IMG/VR virus record: IMGVR_UViG_3300049491_000539
Span: 1-56,874 of that record
Reading direction: 5' to 3' (one strand)
Origin: a virus
Length of the DNA stretch: 56,874 nt
Made by a program: the position numbers and the translations under genes
The notes under the pieces: model-generated
The model's input: the letters and a program-made list of their open reading frames with translations, nothing else
Database searches by the model: none
Told to the model about the DNA's origin: nothing
Shown: one piece after another, positions 48,500 through 55,300 of the stretch
Layout of the letters: every line of letters starts with the position of its first letter
Position numbering within the stretch: the first letter of the stretch is position 1

Positions 48500-49035
48500 G
48501 CCCTGATCCTCGGTTTTGAAATTTCAGTTCCGCGCTTGCGATGGTGACTGCAATAAGGTGAGCCTTCGTCTGACTGGTGACTGCAAAAGGCGTGTGGCTC
48601 CATCCTGGCAGCTTCTCCAACAGGCCATTTACAGGTCTTCTCAGTCAGATCGACGAGCGATAGGGCCAATATGTTGCGGTCATATTCTTCAGCGCTGACC
48701 TGAAAAACTACAATCTCCGTCGAAGGTGGCGCTGGCTGTTTCGTGGCGCTGTGGTTTCTGAAACCGCGATGAGCCAATGGGCGAAGACCGTCTGTAATTA
48801 CAGCGAGTTTTACTTCTCGCGTTTTTGTTGAACCAGGTGGTTTCTTTGCGCAAAACCCAATAGCCGCTAAAGTTTTGTTTCTCGCAACGATCCCAATGAT
48901 CGCGTTTCGAGTGGTCTCACGTCCTGCTGCATTGATCCTGGCTGCAATTCTGGACGCGCTTTGACCTTCACGCAGCAGCACTGCTATCTGGTCAATTTCG
49001 TCCTGCTGCCAGGCTTTGGCGGAAATTCTTTGCAT
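48496..49035 (-). CDS. GcrA-like cell-cycle transcription regulator
   Basis: A 179-residue homologue of GcrA. The N-terminal DNA-binding region reads WQQDEIDQIAVLLREGQSASRIAARI ... TTRNAIIGIVARNKTL (~9-56), paralleling GcrA's W-x-L-W-x-G-x-SASQIA ... VTRNAVIGKVHRLGL. The C-terminal region TCKWPVGEAARMEPHAFCSHQSDEGSPYCSHHRKRG (~133-168, split here only for clarity) matches the GcrA sigma70-binding end with its CKWP and Cys/His residues. GcrA activates promoters bearing methylated GANTC in alphaproteobacteria. A palindromic operator sits 11 bases before ATG 49035. Confidence 0.88.
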   Translation of the reverse strand: MQRISAKAWQQDEIDQIAVLLREGQSASRIAARINAAGRETTRNAIIGIVARNKTLAAIGFCAKKPPGSTKTREVKLAVITDGLRPLAHRGFRNHSATKQPAPPSTEIVVFQVSAEEYDRNILALSLVDLTEKTCKWPVGEAARMEPHAFCSHQSDEGSPYCSHHRKRGTEISKPRIRA

Positions 49036-49045
49036 AAGTGATTAC

Positions 49046-49060
49046 TCAACATTTAGTTGA
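49046..49060. promoter_or_regulatory. Operator palindrome TCAAC-ATTTA-GTTGA before gcrA
   Basis: Perfect 5+5 palindrome in the 28-base gap between the unknown gene at 49064 and the GcrA start. It suggests that the GcrA segment of the operon has its own regulated promoter. Confidence 0.62.
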
Positions 49061-49063
49061 TTA

Positions 49064-49537
49064 TTAAGATGTGGAAATTGAGGAGTCAAGCTGACATAGA
49101 GCTTCAATAAAAGTTGATTGAGAAAGTTCTGATCTGGTTTGCGTCCACATCTGCAACGCCATAAAGACGGCTTCTTCCTTTCCCATTGCCAAACCGTGAT
49201 AAATGAGCAACGAACTCATTGACACTAGATTGATGGGTTTACTTTGAAGCTGAGAACATAACGTCGCAGATCGCTGTATGAGCGCGTAGGCGCGATGCCA
49301 GTGAATTGATCCGCCTCCAGTCACAAAGTAGCAAAGTTCGATCAGCGCCAGTGATTCCCATACCGGCCAATTGTTGTGAAAAGCGAAGTGGCTGGCTGCG
49401 TCGAGTAGTTCTTCCTGAGAGCGGAAGGCGTTCTTGGCAGCGAAGATTTCGTGATCCACTTTAGCCGTGCTGGCGAACGGATGAGCTTGTTTGATACGCT
49501 CGCGCTGGTCATAGAGATCATCAAGGTTGTCGTTCAT
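49064..49537 (-). CDS. Unknown protein, 157 residues
   Basis: Helical protein (VDHEIFAAKNAFRSQEELLDAASHFAFHNNWPVWESLALIEL; IHWHRAYALIQRSATLCSQLQ) without recognised motif. Start ATG 49537 overlaps the preceding stop by four bases. It is separated from the GcrA gene by an operator. It may be an alpha-helical adaptor or inhibitor, but nothing in the sequence proves this. Confidence 0.65.
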   Translation of the reverse strand: MNDNLDDLYDQRERIKQAHPFASTAKVDHEIFAAKNAFRSQEELLDAASHFAFHNNWPVWESLALIELCYFVTGGGSIHWHRAYALIQRSATLCSQLQSKPINLVSMSSLLIYHGLAMGKEEAVFMALQMWTQTRSELSQSTFIEALCQLDSSISTS

Positions 49538-49770
49538 GTTGGATAACCTTCTGCCTTCATCTCTTCAATTATTCGACTGCCACGATGGGTGAGCGTCAAA
49601 GTCCATTTGTTGTGAACGATTTCCTCTTGAACCAAACACAAGGACACTAGACCGGCAACCATCCTGAGCGACACGAACGCGTTGCCCAAACGGCTGTTGT
49701 AACCAAGTTCAAACTTAAACAACTTCGTGTTGGCGATCTGGACAAGTGTTCGTCTTTCCGCTCCCGTCAT
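49534..49770 (-). CDS. Winged-helix-like small protein
   Basis: A 78-residue protein: TGAERRTLVQIANTKLFKFELGY ... VSLRMVAGLVSLCLVQEEI ... LTLTHRGSRIIEEM is the pattern of a short winged helix (T/S-x2-E-R-x-T-L start, LTxxG end). Start choice is uncertain: ATG 49770 fits the domain; ATG 49824 overlaps the MazG-like gene by 110 bases. Either way the two genes overlap in different frames. It may regulate neighbouring genes. Confidence 0.5.
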   Translation of the reverse strand: MTGAERRTLVQIANTKLFKFELGYNSRLGNAFVSLRMVAGLVSLCLVQEEIVHNKWTLTLTHRGSRIIEEMKAEGYPT

Positions 49771-50020
49771 CCCAGCTGCTGTGACACGCTTGACGAGACT
49801 CAATTTCCTTGTTCCGGCAAGCATGTGCTGCTGCCATAAAATCCATGATTTCAGATCGAAGCAAAAATCTGTTTTCAGTTGTGCTGGCGGGATGATGATT
49901 ATGAAGCCCGTGACGAAGTATCTTGCCGCATATTTGCACAACCTCTCCCGCCTCTTCCATGAGCATGGCAATACGCTCAGCAGAGGCCGGTGATAGTTTA
50001 TTAAAATGCTTCTCGGTCAT
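49715..50020 (-). CDS. MazG-like nucleotide pyrophosphohydrolase, short or truncated
   Basis: A 101-residue protein. Residues ~8-65 fit phage MazG-like sequences: LSPASAERIAMLMEEAGEVVQICGKILRHG (EExxE-type start of the metal site), then FLLRSEIMDFMAAA for the second acidic motif. Beyond ~70 the sequence (KEIESRQACHSSWDDGSGKTNTCP) no longer looks like the family, suggesting a frameshift or altered C-terminus. ATG 50020 overlaps the preceding stop. It may cleave (d)NTPs or ppGpp if the remaining part is enough. Confidence 0.68.
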   Translation of the reverse strand: MTEKHFNKLSPASAERIAMLMEEAGEVVQICGKILRHGLHNHHPASTTENRFLLRSEIMDFMAAAHACRNKEIESRQACHSSWDDGSGKTNTCPDRQHEVV

Positions 50021-50256
50021 TTCTGTCGTTCCTCAAGTCTCTTATTGCGTTCAACACGCCGAGCGCGTTTCTGCTCAGCAGCTGACATTGCGGCAGCGTG
50101 GTCCCTAACTGGTGGAACAAATATTGTTGCTTTACGCGTCTGGCGTTTAGAGCATTTTTCCCGCTGTCCAATGTCATCCACTCGACGTGAGAAGGAGTGA
50201 GCACTGCCCATCACCAATGCCGCCATTGCAGCTGCAAACTTCCCAAACTGACTCAT
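50017..50256 (-). CDS. Small basic protein with N-terminal signal-like segment
   Basis: A 79-residue protein. The start SQFGKFAAAMAALVMGSAHS looks like a weak signal or membrane segment, followed by a strongly basic tail (EQKRARRVERNKRLEERQK). It overlaps both neighbours by 1-4 bases. The function is unknown. Confidence 0.55.
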   Translation of the reverse strand: MSQFGKFAAAMAALVMGSAHSFSRRVDDIGQREKCSKRQTRKATIFVPPVRDHAAAMSAAEQKRARRVERNKRLEERQK

Positions 50257-50795
50257 TACAATTCCTCGATGTCAAGCTTGTCGCGGATACCATCATAGTC
50301 CCAGACCTTCATGCGGATGATCACGAAGCCCATGTCGCGCTTGCTTTCATCAATCCGCGAAGCTTCAAAGGCCGAACGCAATTGGTCATGCAGGTTGACG
50401 CGTTTCTTCTTTTCGCCCTGCTCAATGTGCTTGCGGGTTACGCGCTCGCGGCCGGCGGATTTTGCTGCCTCAGAGGCTGCTGTGAGCGTTTCTACAGCTG
50501 CTTGGCTGTTTCCCGCCTTGGTGGCGACCTCGGCAGCCAGCGTGGCGGATACCTGGCCGCTGCGCACCATTGCTTTCAGTTCTTCGGGCTGCGCTTGTAG
50601 CGTCAACAGCTGGGTTATCCAATTTTGACTTTTTCCAGCCTTGGCGGCGATGTCCTTTTCGCTCCAACCGAGGTCGATCAGTTTCTTGAAGACCTTGCCT
50701 TGCTCGAAGGGTGACTGGCCCAAGTTCCTTGTGTAGGATGCAGCGTATTCCGTCGAGCTTGGGTGAACACAGAACTGGAAACCGCAAGGTCTCAA
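50256..50795 (-). pseudogene. ParB/KorB-like protein lacking its N-terminal domain
   Basis: The open frame encodes 179 residues, of which ~22-110 match the helix-turn-helix core of phage/plasmid ParB-like proteins: RNLGQSPFEQGKVFKKLIDLGWSEKDIAAKAGKSQNWITQLLTL, then EELKAMVRSGQVSATLAAEV. The usual ~80-residue ParB catalytic/CTP domain before this is missing. The preceding 5' DNA instead encodes a DNA ligase start in another frame. No good ribosome site serves this frame (TTG 50795). I judge it a deletion product that may no longer be made, though a frameshifted fusion is conceivable. Confidence 0.65.
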
Positions 50796-50826
50796 GCTCG
50801 ACTGGTGATGCGAGCAAGGGCTTCAT
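50737..50826 (-). pseudogene. 5' remnant of an ATP-dependent DNA ligase gene
   Basis: ATG 50826, with AGGA 7 bases upstream, opens a frame reading KPLLASPVELETLRFPVLCS then PKLDGIRCI. This is the adenylation motif (K-x-DG-x-R) start of phage ATP-dependent ligases (usual length 250-350 residues). Homology ends after ~30 residues, and the DNA continues as the ParB-like gene in another frame. The junction is near 50730. Confidence 0.68.
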
Positions 50827-50841
50827 GGTCATTCCTGATAT

Positions 50842-50856
50842 TCAACTTTCTATTGA
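50842..50856. promoter_or_regulatory. Operator TCAAC-TTTCT-ATTGA
   Basis: One-base variant of the 15-bp palindrome, 15 bases before the ligase-remnant start and 30 bases from a perfect copy at 50887-50901. Confidence 0.5.
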
Positions 50857-50886
50857 TATATCCCGTAAAACATGATTATCTGTCTG

Positions 50887-50901
50887 TCAACAAAAAGTTG
50901 A
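50887..50901. promoter_or_regulatory. Operator palindrome TCAAC-AAAAA-GTTGA
   Basis: Perfect 5+5 palindrome. Its left edge reads GTTGACA on the minus strand, a -35-like element for the minus-strand operon. A separate perfect palindrome, AAACGAATTCGTTT, lies at 50960-50973. Confidence 0.65.
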
Positions 50902-50959
50902 TTATCCGCTCAAGAAAATTCATTTGGTAAAATGGCAAATCAAAATTTCAGATTCGTCC

Positions 50960-50973
50960 AAACGAATTCGTTT
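50960..50973. repeat. 14-bp perfect palindrome AAACGAATTCGTTT
   Basis: Perfect palindrome in the intergenic control region between the divergent units (minus operon and the plus-strand gene at 51116). It may bind a second regulator. Confidence 0.55.
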
Positions 50974-51021
50974 TTCAGAGTTAGTGTGATGTTATATTGT
51001 TACAATCACAGAGCTTGTAAC

Positions 51022-51060
51022 CTACCTCAATTCGTGAGACGTTTTGAGGTAGCATGAGAC
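51022..51060. repeat. 10-bp-phased TGAGAC repeats overlapping an inverted repeat
   Basis: TGAGAC at 51035, TGAGGT at 51045 and TGAGAC at 51055, spaced exactly 10 bases. They overlap a 9-bp inverted repeat CTACCTCAA/TTGAGGTAG (51022-51030, 51044-51052). The array lies 56-81 bases before the start of the plus-strand membrane protein gene; TTGACA follows at 51071. Confidence 0.65.
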
Positions 51061-51115
51061 TGATTGTGGTTTGACACAATTTGATACAACATGAGAAAAT
51101 TAGTTGGAGGATAAA

Positions 51116-51433
51116 ATGAACGGATGGGATAGAGACGAGAATGCCTATCAGCCCAACATCGGAATAGGCGGACGAATTGTGCTCTTGTTGATCGTGGGAT
51201 TAATTTTTGTCAGTTCGTTTGGATGGGTGTTTGTTTGTTTAGAGGTCGACGCGCATCTGCTGACAGACTTTCAAGATCGAAGTAGCTTTATCCTGGTTGC
51301 TGCCAATATCACCGACAATGAAGCGACCTTGAGAGAACACACCATAGTATGGCGACATTCCTACGTATCCGCCAAAACTGTTTCTCGCGTTGACCAATCC
51401 GCAGATCACCACAACTCCATCCAAATCCTTTGA
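51116..51433 (+). CDS. Small membrane protein, C-terminus antisense to a lipoprotein gene
   Basis: A 105-residue frame with an excellent GGAGG upstream of ATG 51116. Residues ~15-40 form one membrane segment (GGRIVLLLIVGLIFVSSFGWVFVC). The last ~65 residues lie opposite the minus-strand lipoprotein gene and have no independent character, so the gene may originally have ended earlier. It is one of the few rightward genes in the right arm, behind the phased TGAGAC array. Expression in the lysogen, perhaps for membrane-based exclusion, is a guess. Confidence 0.55.
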   Translation: MNGWDRDENAYQPNIGIGGRIVLLLIVGLIFVSSFGWVFVCLEVDAHLLTDFQDRSSFILVAANITDNEATLREHTIVWRHSYVSAKTVSRVDQSADHHNSIQIL

Positions 51434-51622
51434 TGCCGACATTGCGCCGAAACGTGCGCTATCTGGGTCTTTCAGACCTGCAAGCACAGCCGATTGAACT
51501 GTGCCTTTTTCAACTGCTGACAATGAATAGGCTGAGCCAGTCTTTAAGGGTGGTGTTGAGACTCTGGTTGAGCAGTTGCTCAGCGCGAGAACAGCCAACA
51601 AGGACAAATATACTGGCCTCAC
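51239..51622 (-). CDS. Secreted lipoprotein of unknown function
   Basis: A 127-residue protein with a lipoprotein signal and lipobox (LAVLALSNC, Cys 17). The mature part contains LKDPDSARFG and VVICGLVNARNSFGGYVGMSPYYGVF, resembling small exported alphaproteobacterial proteins with the NSFGGY pattern. The start is GTG 51622 with GGAG upstream. It may act in lysogenic conversion or superinfection exclusion; this is inference from its export signal in an accessory region. It overlaps the plus-strand gene by 195 bases. Confidence 0.7.
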   Translation of the reverse strand: MRPVYLSLLAVLALSNCSTRVSTPPLKTGSAYSLSAVEKGTVQSAVLAGLKDPDSARFGAMSASKDLDGVVVICGLVNARNSFGGYVGMSPYYGVFSQGRFIVGDIGSNQDKATSILKVCQQMRVDL

Positions 51623-52203
51623 ATCAATTACTCCAAACCGACTGGTTGCAGATTAACGTGTAGGAGTTAAGGAATTTAACCAAAAAGGTTGCGCTTTCAC
51701 TTTGAATTTTTGGACGGCATTGATCACCAAAGTAGTTGAAAATTTGGACGGGACGACTCGCCTAAGTAGTGAGTGAACTCAGAAATTTTGGCCGCATATC
51801 TGAGCGTTTCAGATGTTAAACGAGCACAGTCGAAATTCAAAACGATTTACCCTCAAACCTATTTCTGAAATGGTAATGTAATAACGTAACAATTACATTT
51901 TATTGACAATCCGCCCATGACTCACGCCTATAGAAGCGTAGTCGCTAGGTCTGCCTTCACGCGGTTTGGTTGGGTTCAACTCTCAGCGGATGCTTCATAT
52001 CCTGCCAGATCATGCGCGTTACCAGCCCGCACAAGAGGGCGTTCGCCGGTCAAACAAAAACCCGCCTAAGCTGGTAATTGTGCCTCTCAGCGTGAGCCTT
52101 GCTCTTACCATGGGGTTAGGCCAAATTGGCGACCGTCCAGTCGCGTCCTTCGAAGCGGCTCTATCGACTGGACGCGGGTTAATACGCTGATTCTCAGGCA
52201 AAC
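51623..52203. other. 580-base gene-poor stretch with duplicated hairpins
   Basis: No convincing gene. It contains an 8-bp inverted repeat AATGTAAT/ATTACATT (51875-51899), a -35-like TTGACA at 51903, a 30-base direct repeat with one mismatch (52051-52080 and 52199-52228, each a terminator-like hairpin) and a perfect 10-bp inverted repeat (52134-52143, 52165-52174). A 74-codon frame at 51966 lacks support. A non-coding RNA is possible. Confidence 0.5.
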
Positions 52204-52222
52204 AAAAACCCGCCTAAGCGGG
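52204..52222 (-). terminator. Terminator of the right-arm minus-strand genes
   Basis: On the minus strand: stem CCCGC/GCGGG (52209-52213, 52218-52222), loop of 4, then five U residues. It follows the 56-residue coiled-coil gene ending at 52251. A weaker copy lies at 52056-52074. Confidence 0.8.
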
Positions 52223-52250
52223 TAATTGCGTGAAGTGCGTTGGATTAGGA

Positions 52251-52421
52251 TCAATTAGGTTTTGCGTCCAATTCCTTGAGCTTCAAACCCCATTTGGTCA
52301 AATCATCAAATAGCTCGGCTTTCCGTTTCTCCAGCGGATCAATCTGCGCTTGAAGCCGGTTAATGTCAGCTTGTCGTTCGGCAATGACGAGTCGAATGTC
52401 TTCTTTGTCCATGCGGTTCAT
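52251..52421 (-). CDS. 56-residue coiled-coil protein
   Basis: Starts at ATG 52421 with AAGG upstream and ends at TGA 52251, then a terminator. Sequence: NRMDKEDIRLVIAERQADIN, RLQAQIDPLEKRKAELFDDL, TKWGLKLKELDAKPN; heptads of hydrophobic residues indicate a helical hairpin or coiled coil. No family recognised. As the last gene of the right-arm operon it is well bounded. Confidence 0.7.
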   Translation of the reverse strand: MNRMDKEDIRLVIAERQADINRLQAQIDPLEKRKAELFDDLTKWGLKLKELDAKPN

Positions 52422-52433
52422 GACGTTTAACCT

Positions 52434-52682
52434 TCAATCCCAATCACTCACCAAATCCTTGCTGGTGAGCTCACCATCAAAATAACAATATTGCGCCTGG
52501 TCGTATCCGTTGGCGTCTGAACCAATCAAATAGATTGACCTTGGCCACAAATCATCATCCGGTATTTCACGGCTCATTTTTGACGCCTTCCGGCGTGTCG
52601 ACTGCAAAGAAAGCCCGGGTTTTAATTCGAGTGTTACCGTTCCAATTGGTGCTTTTTCATACTCAATGCGAAACTTGTGCAT
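52434..52682 (-). CDS. Unknown small protein, 82 residues
   Basis: HKFRIEYEKAPIGTVTLELKPGLSLQSTRRKAS and DDDLWPRSIYLIGSDANGYDQAQYCYFDGELTSKD; a mixed alpha-beta small domain without recognised motif. I choose ATG 52682, which has GAGGG upstream. It is one of a run of small orphan genes. Confidence 0.62.
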   Translation of the reverse strand: MHKFRIEYEKAPIGTVTLELKPGLSLQSTRRKASKMSREIPDDDLWPRSIYLIGSDANGYDQAQYCYFDGELTSKDLVSDWD

Positions 52683-52693
52683 GATTTTAACCC

Positions 52694-52828
52694 TCAATTC
52701 AACAGCGGCTTAAGCGCGGCCGTCACGATGATCAACAGAATAATGAAGCCGAAACTGGCGTCATTGGCCAGTGCTTGCACGATTGCAATGAAACCGAAAA
52801 TCCACAATAGCGGGGACAGTTTCACCAT
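52694..52828 (-). CDS. 44-residue membrane peptide
   Basis: From ATG 52828 to TGA 52694: VKLSPLLWIFGFIAIVQALA, then SFGFIILLIIVTAALKPLLN. Two hydrophobic stretches may form a small hairpin. It begins two bases after the preceding stop and fits the close packing of this operon. Confidence 0.6.
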   Translation of the reverse strand: MVKLSPLLWIFGFIAIVQALANDASFGFIILLIIVTAALKPLLN

Positions 52829-52830
52829 GA

Positions 52831-53193
52831 TTAAAGAATCTGCCAAACTTCATAACCGGCTTCCCGAATTCTGCGCTCCCATTCATAACCAGGACGTGAA
52901 TCTAGCGCCGCTTTGAAGGCGTCAATGTGAGCCTGATATTCGGGCGGAATGACAGCTGTAATCGCGGCAACAGCGGATTCACATGCAGCGCTTTGCTTGT
53001 TGTAACCGTAGCCACCCGCGTATGATCGCACCATTGTCGCACCTGAAACGTGAAAATAACAGTATATCCTTCCCGCCCCGTCGGCTGGAAACTTGAATGC
53101 AACAGTGGCGACCTTTTGGCCGTCCTTCACAATCACATATCCAGCCGAGTGTAGGAATGATTTATGGTAAAGATCATAGATGTTCGTTCTCAT
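52831..53193 (-). CDS. Unknown protein, 120 residues
   Basis: RTNIYDLYHKSFLHSAGYVIVKDGQKVATVAFKFPADGAGRIYCYFHVSGATMVRSYAGGYGYNKQSAACESAV: an alpha-beta fold with Gly/Tyr-rich turns. ATG 53193 overlaps the preceding gene's stop. A regulatory palindrome variant lies 11 bases upstream. No function recognised. Confidence 0.65.
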   Translation of the reverse strand: MRTNIYDLYHKSFLHSAGYVIVKDGQKVATVAFKFPADGAGRIYCYFHVSGATMVRSYAGGYGYNKQSAACESAVAAITAVIPPEYQAHIDAFKAALDSRPGYEWERRIREAGYEVWQIL

Positions 53194-53948
53194 AATTGAG
53201 TCCTCACTGATAAGTTGATTGTTGAATATAGATCGGGACGGCTTGTTTCCAAAGAACGGGCAAATGATGTTGCCGCCATTTCCTTTTCGAGCTTGTTCAA
53301 CTCAGCACGCTTCATTGCCAGATCATCACAAACTTCTTGCCCAACTTCTAGGCAATATTTGTAGTCGCCAATGAAACCCCAACAGGATTCCGCGTGGTCA
53401 TCATCCAGCGTTGACAAGATGTAACCGTAAACTTCGCCGTCAAGAATTGACTGAACAATTGAGCAATCCGCATCGTCGCAAACATTACCAGCGTAAGCCG
53501 TGAACTCGGCTTCACGCCAAACACAATATATACGGCTGGAGTCGTTTGTGCGCATCAGCTTAACGCGCAAATCCCATAAGCCGAGGTGCTTCAAAATCCC
53601 GAAATACCGTGACTCTTCGCTCTTATAGAAGCGCCGGAATTCATCCGGATAGCACTCATTTTGGACGCCAAAACGCTTTGCCGTTTTGACTAGCTCGAAG
53701 TTGTTTTCGGCGCATAAACCCGCCAAAATGTCAGCACGCTTACCCTGGTCAAGAGCGCGGATTGTGTCGGCGCTTGGACATTCGTCCATGGCGTCATAAA
53801 GGACGCTGGAGCGTCCATACCGCTCAAAACTGATAACCGCCATTGGGCTGAAAAGATGATCAGAGATTGGCCGATATTCATCATCGACAACAACTTTACA
53901 AGTCACGTCAGAATTCTCGTAAGTCTCTACAACGTCATAATTAGACAT
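53190..53948 (-). CDS. Unknown acidic protein, 252 residues
   Basis: Begins SNYDVVETYENSDVTCKVVVDDEYRPISDHLF and contains clusters of Asp/Glu (VCDDADCSIVQ; TLDDDHAESCWG). Many Cys and Tyr residues but no clear metal motif. No membrane segment. It may belong to the plasmid/phage accessory protein pool; an anti-defence role is only a suggestion based on acidity and context. Confidence 0.65.
   Translation of the reverse strand: MSNYDVVETYENSDVTCKVVVDDEYRPISDHLFSPMAVISFERYGRSSVLYDAMDECPSADTIRALDQGKRADILAGLCAENNFELVKTAKRFGVQNECYPDEFRRFYKSEESRYFGILKHLGLWDLRVKLMRTNDSSRIYCVWREAEFTAYAGNVCDDADCSIVQSILDGEVYGYILSTLDDDHAESCWGFIGDYKYCLEVGQEVCDDLAMKRAELNKLEKEMAATSFARSLETSRPDLYSTINLSVRTQL
53204..53218. promoter_or_regulatory. 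Operator variant TCACT-GATAA-GTTGA
   Basis: Lies within the 3' end of the acidic protein gene, 11 bases upstream of the next start (53193). Confidence 0.42.
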
Positions 53949-53974
53949 AGCTGCATTCTCTTTAGATGTTGATT

Positions 53975-54325
53975 TTATTGACCTGGTGCGAAATAGAAGC
54001 GGAAATATTCCGCCTTGTGAGATTGGCCGGCCGTCTCAGCTGCGCGGGCTATTTCTTCCCATGACATATCCGGCTTGTTCTCGAATTCACCCGTCAATCC
54101 GCGCAACCAATAGTCGCCAACGTCGGTAATGGGATTTTCAAGAAACACGCTGCAATTGTCACAATTTTGTGGATAGTCAGCTTCGCCGCCACCTTCCGAA
54201 TATGGACCTTGCGGGAACGTGTCAGAGTCGCCATCATCCTCAATACCGCTGCATTCACAGGAAAGCAGAAGATCATCCGCGCAATCTTCGCAGTATAGCG
54301 CTGCTTTGAACATGTAAGCTTTCAT
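53975..54325 (-). CDS. Cys-rich, zinc-finger-like accessory protein
   Basis: A 116-residue protein. Cysteine pairs CEDCADDLLLSCEC (~13-26) and CDNCSVFLENPITD (~55-68) could bind zinc. The pattern GPYSEGGGEADYPQNCDNCSVFLENP recurs in rhizobial plasmid and phage proteins, which supports the host group. Its stop region precedes a GTTGA-containing spacer. The function is unknown. Confidence 0.72.
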   Translation of the reverse strand: MKAYMFKAALYCEDCADDLLLSCECSGIEDDGDSDTFPQGPYSEGGGEADYPQNCDNCSVFLENPITDVGDYWLRGLTGEFENKPDMSWEEIARAAETAGQSHKAEYFRFYFAPGQ

Positions 54326-54465
54326 GACGTTTGGTCCTTAAGCTCAGACTTAAATTCAATAATCGCCTCTCTTTTTGTGTAGAAAAAATATTGACGGGTG
54401 AACAAATAACCATTGATCACAGTGGAAATCCGCCAAGCACCTTGTGAAGTCTTTTCAATAGTCAT
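54322..54465 (-). CDS. 47-residue unknown protein
   Basis: TIEKTSQGAWRISTVINGYL, FTRQYFFYTKREAIIEFKSE; a short beta-alpha element resembling small phage beta-hairpin proteins. I choose ATG 54465, with GGAG upstream, overlapping the preceding gene by 11 bases. Its stop overlaps the Cys-rich protein's ATG. Confidence 0.6.
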   Translation of the reverse strand: MTIEKTSQGAWRISTVINGYLFTRQYFFYTKREAIIEFKSELKDQTS

Positions 54466-55267
54466 GATGCGTGTCTCCAAAAAGGTCCAGCGTTTGCGGA
54501 CAAAGAGGAAGCGGCGCGACGTAGCCAGGATCATTGAATTTCAAATCCTGCACAAGCAATTCGCGCCGCTCGCAACGCTTTTGCTCATATACTTTCCAAT
54601 CGACGGCGCTTTCCCATTCTTGTGACAATCCATCTGGATAGTCCTGATAGATGTTCATTTCCAAGTCTTTAGGATCGTCACCAGCTTGTGTCATGACAAT
54701 CTCAATGACGGCTAAAAGCAACGTTCCAACTTCGTTATGATCCCATTGCCGCAAAGGCTTGCGAAGGAATTCCGAAACTTCATTTGAGTAGGATGAAATG
54801 AAGCCGTCATAAGACGTGAAGCGACCTTTGATAGTGTCGCGCAACACGTCATGATCGTTCGCCATGGAAATAGCAAAAAGCCGCTTCACGTCGGCAAGGC
54901 TGATTTTGCAGAAAATTCTATCAGTGCTGAAATTGTATTCACGCGGCGAGTCCAGCACTTCAAACTTCAAGGATTTCAAATCAAGCTGGTATTCGTCTTT
55001 CAACTGATATCGGAACACGTCGACGTAACCCTTGGCGACGGCAACACTTGCTGCCTGATAGTTCGTCACGTCAAACAGGATTTTATGTAGAGTTGACTCG
55101 TCAAGGCGTAATTCGACTGGTTGCTTCATTTCGTCGGAATAGTCGTTTGACTCGTCAAGCTCCCATTCCACATGACGGTTAGCGTTTTCGTCTAGTTCTG
55201 AATCCCATATTGAACCGTAAAAGCCGGAAAACGGGATTGTTGTTTCAAGGATGATAGGCTTGGACAT
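54455..55267 (-). CDS. Unknown acidic protein, 270 residues
   Basis: A strongly acidic protein (WDSELDENANRHVEWELDESNDYSDEM near the start) with helical middle segments and a C-terminal PLCPQTLDLFGDTHHDY. ATG 55267 follows an operator variant at 55278. No enzyme motif is visible. The charge pattern is compatible with a DNA mimic, but that is speculative. Confidence 0.65.
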   Translation of the reverse strand: MSKPIILETTIPFSGFYGSIWDSELDENANRHVEWELDESNDYSDEMKQPVELRLDESTLHKILFDVTNYQAASVAVAKGYVDVFRYQLKDEYQLDLKSLKFEVLDSPREYNFSTDRIFCKISLADVKRLFAISMANDHDVLRDTIKGRFTSYDGFISSYSNEVSEFLRKPLRQWDHNEVGTLLLAVIEIVMTQAGDDPKDLEMNIYQDYPDGLSQEWESAVDWKVYEQKRCERRELLVQDLKFNDPGYVAPLPLCPQTLDLFGDTHHDY

Positions 55268-55277
55268 TGTTGAATTC

Positions 55278-55292
55278 TCACTAAAAAGTTGA
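55278..55292. promoter_or_regulatory. Operator variant TCACT-AAAAA-GTTGA
   Basis: Lies in the 33-base gap between two minus-strand genes, 11 bases before ATG 55267, the same distance seen at 49046 and 53204. Confidence 0.48.
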
Positions 55293-55300
55293 ATTATAGG

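Noticed and set aside
51925-52000. tRNA-like sequence with a T-arm-like TTGGGTTCAACTCTCAG
   Set aside because: A T-stem can be drawn, but the anticodon arm mispairs and there is no 5' acceptor strand complementary to the 3' side. Probably chance similarity or a very decayed remnant.
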